This document shows, piece after piece, positions 44,292-56,200 of a stretch of DNA of 64,000 nt. The stretch lies in contig BQUP01000004.1 of NCBI GenBank assembly GCA_022835595.1, positions 62,001 through 126,000 on the forward strand. Reading direction: 5' to 3'. Positions within the stretch are counted from its first letter, which is position 1, and each line of letters opens with the position of its first letter. The stretch is from Cystobasidium ongulense. Lineage: Eukaryota > Basidiomycota > Cystobasidiomycetes > Cystobasidiales > Cystobasidiaceae. The notes beneath the pieces were generated by a model. The model was not told the origin of the DNA. It did not search any database and saw only the letters and a list, made by a program, of their open reading frames with translations. The translations under genes were made by a program, and so were the position numbers.

Positions 44292-45268
44292 ATGGCGACG
44301 CAGACAGAGACAAAGACAGAGGCGCCCACCAGCGCTGCCCCGGAGCTGCCAGCGTCGACGACAGTGACAGCAACGCAGACCCCCACTACAGAGAGCAAGA
44401 CAGTCACTATCAACCTCGATATCTACAGCGACAATATCTGCCCCTTCTGCTACCTCGGCTACCGCAAGGTCCAGGCTGCAATGGAGGATGCAAAGAAAGC
44501 TGGGCTGCCGGTGACTTTCTCGTGAGTCTTGCTTGCGGTGCTGGAGGGCACGGTTCATGCAGAATGCCTACTGACCGTTGTACTCCCCAAATAACTATGC
44601 CCTGTTATGTTGCTCTCTGCAGTGTCACTTTCAAGCCGTTCCTACTCGATCCTACACTGCCCTGTGACAAATCTATAAGCAAGAAGTGAGTCAATAGGCT
44701 GGAACCTGGTTGTCAGCACTGCAAGGCTAGCACGTAACTGACCGCATTCTGTCATCATCTTCGTTCTACTGCCTACAGAGAACGATATGCAGAGAAGTTC
44801 GGAGACAAAGCCGAAGCAATCTTTGCGGCCATGCATGAACGGGGCAAGCCATGGGGCATCGACTTCAGCTACAGCGGACCTATCCGCAATACATATACAT
44901 CACACCGCCTCGTCGAAAAAGCACTCCTCGAAGGAGGTCAAGGACTTCAACTCGCCCTTATCGAGCTCCTCTTCAAGGGATACTTTGAAAACGAAAAAGA
45001 TATTGGCGATCCAGCTTGGCTTGCTGAAGTGGCGGTTGAAGCAGGCGTATTCGACGACGAAGAATCAGCTCTGGCTTTCCTAGAATCAGATGAACTAAAA
45101 ACCGAAACATGCGCTGCGATACGATCCGCACAATCTTTGGGCATCTCGGGCGTGCCCTTCACCGTCATCAACAATAAATACGCAGTCTCAGGTGCGCAAG
45201 AACCTGCTGCCTTTACCGACATATTCAAGAAGATAGCTTGCGGCGAATGCCCATGCAAGAAATCATAA
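44292..45268 (+). CDS. DsbA/FrnE-like thioredoxin-fold oxidoreductase
   Basis: Model: exons 44292-44521, 44623-44685, 44779-45268; 260 aa. The N-terminal 37 residues are Thr/Glu/Pro-rich and disordered. The thioredoxin-like fold starts at VTINLDIYSDNICPFCYLGY, with a CPFC redox motif. It is followed by VTFKPFLLDPTLP, the helical insertion domain (AIFAAMHERGKPWGIDFSYS, LALIELLFKGYFENEKDI), and the cis-Pro loop SLGISGVPFTVINNKYAVSG. This is the DSBA/2-hydroxychromene-2-carboxylate isomerase-like family (FrnE subgroup), found in many fungi as a cytosolic protein of unsettled role, either thiol-disulfide exchange or glutathione-dependent isomerisation. An additional CGECPCKKS cysteine cluster closes the protein. 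Start context (ccaacATGgcg) is good. Confidence 0.92.
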
Positions 45269-45651
45269 GCTCTCTACGCTCTACGCTCCCTTTTCCATGT
45301 CCTTCTGATACACACGACCTCGCACTTTGTTGTGCTTGACTTGTTTCGATGCTGCCGACATCATGTCGAATCTCAGTCATGCACCTCATATTTCTCTCAG
45401 ACATGCCCTTGTCGAGTCCCCCCTGTAGTGGAGTTGTCTACGCTACCTCCGCAGTAGCTCACTTTAATCGCTGTCCAATTAGTTTATACGTCTATAGTAT
45501 CCTGTAGCACCACTTGTCCTCGTATGCGTCATGAAAGATAGTATTGCTTATTCAAAAGTCTCACGATATTGGGGTATACGTGACGGTTTTGCATTTGGCT
45601 AAAAGTGACACCTAGTTTCGTCTGCTTTACAGTTTTTTTTTGTTTCGCCTT
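45269..45651. other. Convergent 3' intergenic region
   Basis: This 383-bp stretch lies between stop codons of the DsbA-like and DUF1338 genes. It contains a T9 run near 45633. There is no gene. Confidence 0.5.
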
Positions 45652-47491
45652 TTAGGCATGAAGAGGGTACGGCAGGGCTAGCTCTCTAGACACAACATCA
45701 AGACTCTCCTGCTGACTGGCTTCGTAAAGTTCCATCTCGTCAATTACCCTTCGGCCCAGCGAACTTTCAAAAACAGTCTTATCTGGACCGCCTGTTATTA
45801 CCGCGACTTCTTGCCCGAGATTGGATTGGAAGATACCAGCTGCTGAAGCTGGAAGGAAATCTTCATATATCAAAGGTTCGTATGACACATGCCCGGAGGC
45901 TATGAGATCGTCCAAAGACGGGACACTGTCGCTATCGCTTGCTGGAAGGGGCTTCGAAGTTTGGCATGTAGTATAGCGGAAGTACCCCATGCCCTTCCTA
46001 CGTAGTTCTTCGTAGGTCATCGGAAATTGAGCTTCGAAATATCGCAAGAGATGTTCCTCATTCAGCTGGTTGGTGTCCATAGTGTCGGAATGAGAAGGCG
46101 AGACACCCAATTCAGGCGGTGCTTCAGCCTTAGCTTGTGCCATGAGCCGGGTGTACAGTGTACGTCCTGGACCATAAAATCAGATAAGACACTTGGTTGC
46201 TTAACAGGCATTGTTTGACTTACCTTGGTCAGTCAATGCACACCCTCTTTGTTCAATTTCACCAAATCGGGCCTAGGTCATTAAGTCGCTCAGTTTGCTA
46301 TACGTCCAAGTAGTCGATATAGTCAGCCTTTTATCAGGCTTACCTGGTGATGGCCAGGTTCGTGTGAGCCATCTGCGGGGTTGGTGAATTCGATATACTC
46401 GGATAAAGCAAGGAAAGAAGTTTGTCGCAACAAGACGGGACACGGCAGTGGTGGTGGACCTTCAATGATAGCTTTAGGAGGAATGCTTGAAAAGGAAACA
46501 TATTACATATTAGGGTTGGAGTTCACAAACCCTAAGGATTAAGACTCGAGCTTACCCTCTCTTCGCCATGCCAGCTTGTACCGCTTCTATGTCTAGTGTT
46601 CTTGGCGTGAGGTGATTGATATGACCTGATAGCGAGATAACAGCTTCTCAGCTTTCGCTCGTCTCGCATGCAACAATCTACATACATGATCTGAAACCGC
46701 AAACGTCGGCAGCCAGCTTGTGTGCTTTACTAAGCTTGTCATAGGTGTCCTTCGAGATAAAGCTTTTCGAATGCCATCGGAAAGTTTCCAGTGCTTCTTC
46801 TACAAAGGCGGGTGCGTCTTCTTTGGCAAGTTTTCCACCCTGAGCTTCAGCTTTATGGACCAATGCTACACATGTCTTGGAGAATATGTCTCGCTTGGCT
46901 AAACAGTCTAATGCCAGTTTCCGGGTGGCCTCGTCCACTATAAGCTCAGGCCGCAGTAGAGACGTAAAGATACGGAAAGGATTCTTGTCTAGAGAAGTTT
47001 GTTCTATCGGCCTGAAGGCAGTAGCGTGCACAGGGATACCGGAAGTGGAAAGGTCATAGTACCCCACAGGATGCATTCCCATGAGGGCGAAGAGGCGGCA
47101 TAGGAAAGCGAGCTGAATTGAGACGACCGGCTTGTAGTCAGGGCAACGTTTCAAGCAAAAGCTAGTCAGGACTCACCTCATCGGCAGTGCCTACGCGTAT
47201 CGCACCGTGTCGTTCGAGGTTAAGTCGTGCTGCAGACGACTTGGAGCTCAGCATGATCGGTTCAGAAGTATGGGGTGGAAGGTTCACCAAAGCCAGGATA
47301 CTGCACCTACAAAGTTCATGCCTCTGTTCGAGACTTTCTCTCAGAGAAGGATCCTTTCGCAAGGTTTCCGTGTTCACGTCGTGCACCAATTCCACCAGAT
47401 CCCCGTAGAGCGGAACCTCTGAGCGATACATATCACTCATAGCCTTGGAGAACATGGTGCGAACATCGTCTGGATCGATGTATTGAGCCAT
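45652..47491 (-). CDS. 2-oxoadipate dioxygenase/decarboxylase (DUF1338, HglS-like)
   Basis: Model: six exons, 47491-47177, 47112-46686, 46625-46556, 46485-46344, 46272-46224, 46166-45652; 505 aa. The DUF1338 signature is clear: RHGAIRVGTADELAFLCRLF, ALMGMHPVGYYDLSTSGIPV followed by HATAFRPI, then FRSCHINHLTPRTLDIEAVQ, and later RKGMGYFRYT. Bacterial HglS of this family is an Fe(II) enzyme that converts 2-oxoadipate to 2-hydroxyglutarate in lysine breakdown; plant homologues do the same. Metal ligands are expected from the first-domain His (RHGAIR), the HINH region and a later Glu. The fungal protein is full length, and all six exons are in phase. Role in the fungus is inferred from the family: lysine or pipecolate catabolism. 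An upstream in-frame ATG at 47581 would add 30 basic residues that could target mitochondria. Confidence 0.88.
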
Positions 47492-48408
47492 GGTGGCTGT
47501 AAATATGACTTTTTGCAGTGATGAAAGAGACTGGGGAGGTGCGGAAGAGAAAGAAGATTGACGTTTGCGACGTCGATGCAAGCCGTCTTATCAGCTGGCC
47601 TTTCGACACGTGACCCTTCTAGCCCTTCTGCGCCGCCGTGGCGTTTTCAAATCGGTTCCGGGAAAAGAATGTAGTCGACATGCGGACGACATTTAGACGA
47701 GTCCAGCCCGAGAATGAAGGCTTCTTTTAGATGAAGTATCATCGGCTTGTGCGTTGCTCAGCCGCAAGTTCAGCTGCTCATTACCTCCAACTTCCGTTGG
47801 ACTGTCTGATTAGATACCCTACTGAGAAGCGGGACTTTGCAGAGTTCCGAGTCTTACATGCAGTATGCTTCTGCTCTAATTCAAGATACTGCTTTATAGA
47901 CAATAGCCCACCACAGAGAGTCGCCAAATGGCCTGAACTGAAGGCACGGTCTCTAGCCAATTGAGATTCCTCAGAACTAGCGGGAGGGTGTTACAGCAAA
48001 GTGGGCAGTACCTGAGAGACCAAGCTATTCAGTAGCTGTAAATGAAAATGACCTCGCTCTACAAAGTACTTCCGTCGCTGTTGAACTGGCTGCATGGTGA
48101 TCGAGGTACACTCTGTCTGAAAATGACTGGAAACGATGGCAGAGGCAAGCTAGAGCCGTACTTGCTACTTCTGCAGGTGTAGCGTAGTTTAAAAGCATTA
48201 GACTTGAAAGCTCTGCCGTGCTGTTCTGTGTCTGCCGTAATATCGAGCTTCTCTGACTGGAGATTTCGATTGCCTTTTGTCGAAAAGCAATCCACCACTG
48301 TACAATGCCAGCCTTCATTTACTTTGCAAAAACCTCCATAGACACTTCACAGTTCGCTATTCAAGCCTCAGCTGCGCATTAAGACCATCCAGGTGGAGAT
48401 GCTAGGCC
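47492..48408. other. Divergent intergenic region
   Basis: This 917-bp stretch between two divergent start codons contains the promoters of the DUF1338 and RPC6 genes. A 97-codon minus-strand frame at about 48025-48318 has no recognisable domain and was not called. No RNA gene was found. Confidence 0.5.
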
Positions 48409-50803
48409 ATGCCGCCGCAAGCATCCACCTCGGCTGCGACAGCCTCAAACTCGGGCGCAAAATCATCGACTTCCTCGACGGTCAAGAAATCCGGTAGCAC
48501 GGGTGCAGGCGTCGGGGCAAAGAGAGCTGTCTCTTCAACCGCGTCGAGACAAGGCTCCGGCGGCAATGGCTCTCGTGGCTCGCCTGCCCTCAATGGGTCT
48601 GGCTACGACAGTCCTGGCGCTTCCACATCAATGAGAGCTTCTTCCTCACAGCCTGCTCCTATCCGAATGAGCACTCTGGAGGTCTTGATACACAATGCAG
48701 CTCTAGCGAATCCGAAAAGGGTGTGTATTGTCGTCGTTTCCCACACACAATCCCTGGGACTTTGTCTGACAATAAATGAATATGTGACTCGCCACAATTA
48801 TCTCTTCAATGCGAATGCTTCGTCTCGCCGCCTCTCATGCATCGCTACTGCCGAATCACCTGAACTATCTCACAATAGCAAATCTTGCAATCTTCCCTGC
48901 ACAACATCAAAGGCGTGCCCGATGACCCAGATGCCATCCAGAATACAGTCAATTCGCTACTGCGAAAGGTACATCTTTATGGCCAGTGCAAGCAATACAG
49001 TCCGCCATGCTGATCGCGTACCCCATCCGAACTGCCTGCATAGTGCTTATTCACCTTGGGAAAAGCTACGCAAGGAGAGCTTGTACTGAGAGCCGTCCCC
49101 AAGCAAGAAGCACGAGAGTCAGTGTTCTTACCTCGTTCACCTCTGCAAACGCAGTCTGTTTACAGCTAGTCTTTCATCCAATTTCGCTTTCCCTTACAGA
49201 CTAGCGTCTATGGATCCAGAAGATCGCATGGTTTTTGAGCATATACAACAGGCACATAATCAAGGTTAGCATAAGCTCGCCTGCAACGCTAGTCTGACAG
49301 ATCAAGTATTCACAATACCGTTCTTTCATGCGAACACAGGCATATGGACGCGTTCATTGAAACAAAAGACTGGTCTGCATCAGAACGTCATCTCCCGGGC
49401 CATCAAAACACTGGAGCAGAAGAAGCTCATCAAGAACGTCAAGAGTGTCAAGGTTCGCTTGATAACTTGCAATGGTTTCGGCCAATGACTGACTCTGCAT
49501 CTCGGGCTGCAGCATCCTACGCGAAAGATATACATGCTTGCGAACGTAACACCTTCCTTGGACGTGACAGGTGGACCGTGGTACGCAGGGAACGACCTAG
49601 ATGTCGAGTTCATTGGTGCTTTACAAAGTTTAGCGAAACAGTACATTCGCAAGAAGGTCAGCACTAGCGACCGTTGAACAGACAGCTGGTGTGAGATTGC
49701 AATGCTGACCCTGCCGAATGGATCTGCAGTCCTTTCCTGATAGTAGACCCGAGCTCCTGTGGCCGCAGGCCCACGTTCCGTACCTCCCAACTGCACACGA
49801 TATTCTTCAGTATTTGACAGAAAAAGACGTTTTACGAGGCGTAGAGCTCGATATCGAACACATCGAAGCTATCTTGAATGTATTAGTGTGGGATGGCGAG
49901 ATAGAGCGCTTGTGGACCCGCAGGTACGATGAGGACGATGAAGTCGTACACAGTGACCAAGATGAGGACGTTTACTTGAATGGGGCCGGGAGGAAGCGCA
50001 AAACAATGAAAGGGACAGGAGGACGAGCTACAAAGCGCAGACGACAGCGATCGGATTCCGGCGCCATCGACGAAGACAGTCAAGAAGATGATAGCGATAA
50101 TGGCAGCAAGCGTAGACGCGCAAAGCGTGAAAGTGACGAGGATTCAGATGATGCTGCGCGGCGTGAGGAGCAGTCTGCTGATGAAGACTACCTGCCACCG
50201 CCGCTGGCTGGTCGACAGAATGGCCATAGTGCAGTCAATACTCGGCACCGTCGGCCGGGCCCAGCGGGTACAGATCGTTACTGGGTATATAGAACCTGCT
50301 TAACGGCAGTTTCAAACGGGACTAAAAAAGATGCAGAGGGGAAAACAATGCAGACATTCCCAAATCTCTACGACGTTGGCTTCTCACAGACTCCCTGTGG
50401 TGTGTGTCCGGTAGCAGAGTTCTGCCGGAACCGTGGCCAGCCGAAAATGCTTCCTTTACCTGGAGAAAAGGATCTTCTATCGAAACAGCCCTCAGCGGGA
50501 GGGAGTGGCACTCCTGTTGTCAGTATCAATGAACTATATACGTCTAAAACCAAACCGGCCGCACGGCGGCGGTACGAAAACCTACTCAAAATGAAAGTGC
50601 CGTCCGGTGGTGGAACGCTCGAAGATGCGGATGGCTCGTGGAAGGGAACTATCAAAGTAGGCGGAACTGTTGTTGCTCCGGTCAACCCTGCAGGCTGTGA
50701 GTTCGAGTTGACTGTACTTGTTATGTGTAAACTACATGCTGACGCGACCTTCCTTGCAGGTTTGTACTATGCGCAGTGGTTCGGAGATGAATTTGAGTGG
50801 TAG
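48409..50803 (+). CDS. RPC34: RNA polymerase III subunit RPC6 (Rpc34)
   Basis: Model: eight exons, 48409-48720, 48879-48968, 49044-49117, 49200-49264, 49340-49452, 49513-49656, 49730-50696, 50760-50803; 602 aa, longer than yeast Rpc34 (about 320) because of a Ser/Gly-rich N-terminus and a Lys/Arg/Asp-rich insert (about 360-460). Winged-helix blocks are clear: LLRKCLFTLGKATQGELVLR, then GIWTRSLKQKTGLHQNVISR, then HPTRKIYMLANVTPSLDVTG followed by GPWY, and SLAKQYIRKKSFPDSRPELL. The C-terminal Fe-S cysteines are TPCGVCPVAEFC plus the late NPAGCLYYAQWF, which the last splice assembles. RPC6 sits in the RPC3/6/7 trimer that opens promoters with TFIIIB. The unusual insertion between the last winged helix and the Fe-S motif is low complexity. 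Confidence 0.95.
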
Positions 50804-51006
50804 TACAAAAGCCTTTTAAGACAGTCAGACCGCATTTTTCGTGCACTTTCCTGCAGAAATGACTTTAGGCTGCTCTCCATGTTTGTTGACAATAATACAG
50901 CACGTCTTTCGTAATGCAAACAGAACATGATGTTCATCAATCGCGGTCGGGATCGTCTTATGAAAGCAATGGAAGCCCGTACAATCAGCAAAACAGCTCT
51001 GTCCTC

Positions 51007-52276
51007 CTAGCGCGTGCTACACTCACGTTCTGTCCCTCGACTTTGTTTCCAAGATTCAGGCCCTTTACGATTTGCAGATCGCTGCCCTGCAACCCTTCGG
51101 AAGAACCAGGCCCCAGCAGTAACACCTGGCTCTAGCTTGCTGATAGTAGGGTGCGCTTTAGCGGCTTCGGCAATCTGCTTGCTCTCTGCAACGAGCGGAT
51201 ACAGCTCTTCCTCGAAAGAAGGCCGGAGGAAGAACACTAAAGACCATCGAGTGAAGTTCGCTTGGTCGCCTGGTGGAGGCACGACGCGATGCACATTGGA
51301 GTGCAGTATGCCGCCCGTATAGACAGCTGATCATCAGAGTGATTAGTTCATGAAGAATGAGAGAGCGGGGTTCACGAACCTAGGGTGTCGCCGACATTGC
51401 ACACCGCATGGCCAGGTAACGGCTTAATGTACTGCCACTCGTCAGAGCCAGGGGGTAGAACCTGCAGACCCCCGCAACCTCTGCCATGCAACATGGAGAC
51501 TAAGCGTATCGTTTCAGCGAAAGGTCGAGATACATCCATAGAGGCTGACTTCTTCGTTACTCACAACTGCCAAAATCGGTATGCGAACCGATTGCGGCGG
51601 CCGGCTTTCCATCCTCTCCCGTACCCTCCTTCAGTGCACCAGGAGCTCCTGAAAAAGGTTTGTAGATGAGCCGTGCTTCTGAACCAGATAAATGCGGAGG
51701 GCCATTTGCATGCAGGTTCTGCAGAACCCCTGGCTTTACGCCCACCCGGGGCTCCAAAACCGCAAGAAGTCGTTTAAGAACTGTATCTGAGGATTTGACA
51801 AAATTCGTTATCGTTGGCATGTTCCGATTAACTGCTTCAGGGTATGTTCTTTGCCTCGGTTCGGGATACGCGAGGGCATCATCTTTCGATATATTCATAA
51901 ACTCGACGGTGTCGAGGTTGCCCTTTGCATCTACATTTGCACCACCAGCTCTTTTGAATCCGCAAGTTCGTCCAGAGTCGCCCTGTTCGAATTTTAGTAG
52001 CTCTTCGAGAGGCATGCGGAAAGTCTCTTCTCCTGCTTTGAACATTGGCTCGATACAATCTTCGAATCCATAGTTCTTCAGGTAGAAGAAACCCAAGGTC
52101 TTGCAAGCGGTGAACAGGGTATCGGCTTCGGCCTCATCTCCCTGAGCAATCTTTTGGTAATCAACTACGAGTAGTGGGTGTGTCTTGATGTCCGGGAAGG
52201 GTGCCTTGGGCCAGCTTCCAGTTTCGATGGGTGGTCGAGCGCTAGCGGCGGCGGCGGCTGTCACCATAGAAGGCAT
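51007..52276 (-). CDS. 2-oxoglutarate/Fe(II)-dependent oxygenase (isopenicillin-N-synthase-like)
   Basis: Model: exons 52276-51565, 51499-51380, 51326-51007; 383 aa. The N-terminal DIOX_N part has HPLLVVDYQKI and CKTLGFFYLKNYG. The catalytic core shows the Fe(II) ligands: His and Asp in GSHTDFGS (about 234-240) and the distal His in HSNVHRVV, followed by the 2-oxoglutarate-binding RWS in NFTRWSLVFF. The phrase GGLQVLPPGSDEWQYIKPLP and the VCNVGDTLAVYTGGILHSNV segment are standard. Fungal members are soluble enzymes acting in secondary metabolism, flavonoid- or hormone-like chemistry or detoxification; the substrate cannot be predicted and no cluster surrounds it. The donor of intron 2 is GTTCGT, less usual but in phase. 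Confidence 0.92.
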
Positions 52277-53275
52277 TTTCGTGCGTGTGAATGAGGTGGC
52301 TTCGAGTGCGTGAGTGAGAAGAGAAGCAGACGTCTAGAATGTTAGTGCATTGGGTAGAAACAAGAGAAGAAGGATTGGATGCTCAGGAAGAGGCTATCAG
52401 GCGCGCTGTATTGCCGGACAGCTGGCACGTGATGGTGCCCCGCCGAGCTAGGATCTCGTGATTTAAATGCTGCTCTTGGATATCGAATAATAATAGGTGG
52501 TGTTCCTGGCATTTCGTACCGAAACTGTTGACAGCTAGTTGGGCTGCCATCGACGGCAGCGACTTACGCTGCAGTATACTTGTCAGGCATTCAGCGCGAT
52601 CATTATCATGGCAATGCATGCAAGAAGCGCGAGTTTCCGCGGAAACGGGTCTCTCTGTTGACTTCAGCACATTACAACACAGGCAGAGGGGAACACTATT
52701 TCTATCAATTTGACACTGCTGCCCAGGCTTCGCCGGTCGGAAAGCAGTCACAGGCAGCGCAGCCGTGGAAGTTCCGGGCGCTATTGATACATCGCTGCAG
52801 GCCAAAGGACGTGAACGGCGGGGCGGACAAGAATGCTGCTGCACCTGTCATAAAGAAACTGCAGACCTCTCGTCGCTACATACAAATCAAACGCTCTGTT
52901 GACTTGTACGCTTTCCACCAAACAGCCTCGACACCTCAACGGTCCCCTTCCAGCCGCACCGCACGGGTCTGCTGAAAAGCTTCAGAAGACATTCAGAGCG
53001 CGAAGGCAAGCAAGAGAGCAGGACGAGCTTCACCTGCCTTCTCATCACACATCACATCGCACAGAGGTGGTCTAGGTGTAGGTCACGCCTTCATTCACCG
53101 ACAGCACGGCCTCTCCCAAAGTCGCACACATTGGTGCTCCAGACCAGCCAAGGCACACAGCATATCTATCAGCCACAGACAATCAGCAACGCAGCCTCGA
53201 GGCATGCTACCCTTCATCTAATTCAGCCTCAAAAGAGTGTAGTGCCATCTTGCAAGCCGGCCTTGGGGTCTCGCG
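52277..53275. other. Divergent intergenic region
   Basis: This 999-bp stretch, one of the longest gaps in the window, lies between the divergent oxygenase and RasGEF start codons. Open frames of up to 153 codons on the minus strand and 131 on the plus strand overlap each other, lack domains and were not called. Long 5' leaders are likely. Confidence 0.5.
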
Positions 53276-56200
53276 ATGGTCACTGTGATGCAGATGTCGA
53301 CGGCAGGAGATGCATCCAGTTCCCAAACACGCTTCACACCTGCAGCAGCACTCAGGCCAGCCAGGAGCATGAACACGGGGCTGGGTAATGGGGTGCAAGC
53401 AGAGGGGGGTCCTGCAGACGTAACAGCTGTGGTGGAGCCGGTCGCAGTAGAGGCATTGTACCCTTATGCAGGAGACGACCAGAACCATTTACACTTCGCA
53501 AAAGGCGACCTCATTGAAGTATGGGGCCGCGAATCATCAGGTTGGTGGGACGGCATACTCATCAAGAGTAGATCACACGAGCGAGGCGCCCGTGGCTGGT
53601 TCCCTTCCAGTGAGTCGCAAGCAAGCTTCATCGCCTGTCTGTCCACGATGCTTGGAGGCAGGCAGCCAAGCCCCAACGCTGATATATTAGCAACTACCGT
53701 TCTCTAGACTACGTAAAGCCTCTGAGTACTGAACAAGCTGCACTGCTTTTGCCGGAAACGCATAGAGCACCATCTATCCTGCACCGGCTGGTGGCTAGTC
53801 AGACGTTAGATTCACAACCCCGCGACGCTTGCGCAGCCAATACTGCCCAAAGCCATGCAAGAACAGAAAGCCGTACCCCTGACCTACTAGACGGGACAAG
53901 CCTTGACATCTTGCTTGGCCGGCGAGGAACAGACAATGGGACTTCCGATCTTGACCAACTCCTCCGATGGAGTCCAGCTTCTGGAGCAGGAGGACAGCAA
54001 GAGCCCGGCGAAGACCTCACGTCCTTCTCAAGTGGTGGTGATATTTTTGGAGAAATCGCAGCAGCAGCAGCAGCAGATCATCGACGCAGTCCATCACGAA
54101 GCTTGCCTGGTCCTGGGGAACTCGCCAGATCCCTTCCTCAAGCTACGGCCACAAACACACAAGACTATTCTCAATCGATTCTTCTTCCCCCCCACGATAT
54201 AATTGAAGGGTCCTCCGTTACTCCAACTCTCCCAAATGGAGTGTCGTCGGCAAGCCAGAGCAACGTGATGGATGCAGATTGGGTGCCGAAAATTTCTTCA
54301 GATGGTCGTATTTTCTACTACAATACGCGGACAGGAACCAGTACCTACGATCTTCCCTCTCCCACCACAAGTAGCAGTGCAAGTCACCTGATGCGAAGCG
54401 AGTCTGAAACTGCTGCATCCGACAAAAGCAAATGGACTTCGGGCAGTACATCTGTTTCGGAGCAGCATCAATATACGCACAAAAGCACGATATCTGACAG
54501 TCTCGCCCGGAAAGCGCCGTCTACTGAAGACGTGACGAGTGTGCCCACCCAGCGCCTCTCGACAGATTCGTCCGCGGCAAACAGCTCTTCCCCATTTCGG
54601 AGTGCTAGCAGATCGAGTGGTCACCGAGAGCCTACACGTGCCGCAACTTTTCCGTCGCCCGGCAGATCTATCAAGTCAAAGCCTCTAGACGCGTCTAGCA
54701 CACCGCGTAAAGCTAGCATAAACACTCGGAGCTCGATAGGGACAGTTGCATCTAAGCGACGGTCAGCAATAGTATCACGCAAATTGGAGGCAACCTTGAA
54801 AATCGTTAAGCCCGTTGCGCCTCCTCTCTTGGTTCAGCTCGAGCGGCAATGTGTGAACGCATTGGCAAGGTTATCCAGCGCTGTTCAGCACCGCTCAGAG
54901 GTATACGATAGAAAACCGTCATCGAATACACACTCTTTCGAGGACGAGGAGTGCTCGTGTCGCGCCGAGCTGGTGGAGGCGTCAATTGATATCAACAATG
55001 CAACGCGACAACTCCTATCAGTCACTGACGTAATACTGGAACAACCGCAACATTCGACCTATGCCAGCGCTCGACTGCAACCTGCGCAACGACGAAATTC
55101 GCAAGACACCAATGTTGAAAGCTTGCGAGAATCACATGCAGCTATACAAAGTCTCCCTTCATTACCCGTAGCTGAATTTCGACCATTGGCGATGAAGATC
55201 ACGGCAACTGAGAGCAAGCTCATGCTATCAATCAGAACAACGTGGGGCCTCCTCGCGACCTCGCCTAGTGAAGAAGCCTTTATGAATACTGTGCAGAAGA
55301 CGGATAACTACAGCGAAGAAGAAATGGTTTCGCTACATCGACAACAGAACATCCAGCTAGCATCGCGCAGGGACATCGACACCAAACTTAGATTCGATCT
55401 CCTCGTTCAGATTCGTACTCTAGGTGATGCCATAGCAATGTTCGTTGAGCAGATCGAAGTTTTCGCTGAGAAACATGGCTGCACTGTTACAAAGACCGGT
55501 CTGCAACTTGCGGTACCTGCTCAAGCGGAGCCGAGTCTCTCACCTGAAGACATACTGCTTCCAGCAGCTTCTACAGCGGGCAGTATGCGTGGCCATGGGT
55601 TCGAGCATTACTATCCTGCCTCCAGCCTACGGCGACGCAACTCCCAGGCAGATCATAACGGGAATGGCAAGCTACCAATGCGGCCTCGGCATGTGCTCTC
55701 GGCAGCACTAGTTGACGACCTCGATTCGGATCGCAAAGCTCTGCTTAGTGACTTCTCAGCGCTAGAGGCCATCATGCAGACTGTCTTGAGCTCACAGTTA
55801 CGAGCCTCCACCATACCATTCAGTTTGATACCGACTGTTTCCACACAAGTCATGGGATTCCTCAATCGTTTGGGGCGGTTGCTCAAGCATTTGGAAGACA
55901 TTGACATTGCGGCACGCTTGGACATCGATTTCGACGCAATTTCATTAGATGCAAATCCCTCAGCAGAAGAAACCGCGTACTCCAGTTCTCTCAGACAAGC
56001 ATCGTCTACACTACGCGACTTCATACGCTTCAAGAGTTTACTGTACGGAATACCTTCGCGTGCTCTTCTCTGTCTTCAGAATTCGACGATGCTGCCTTCA
56101 TGTCACCCTCTATCCTCCATTTCTACACCACCCGCACAGCCCAAAGATGGATCTCCCCTATGCAACTGCGTGTCCCTTGCTTTCTCGCGAGCCGATGACA

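Noticed and set aside
43983-44558. 191-codon minus-strand open frame
   Set aside because: It is antisense to the DsbA-like first exon and promoter, Cys/Arg-rich and domain-free, and shows codon bias typical of a shadow frame.
48025-48318. 97-codon minus-strand open frame upstream of RPC6
   Set aside because: No domain, no splice-supported neighbours and no conserved motif; it probably lies in promoter DNA.
52383-52975. Overlapping 153- and 131-codon frames in the oxygenase/RasGEF gap
   Set aside because: They lie on opposite strands, overlap each other and have unremarkable composition; neither has a recognisable domain.
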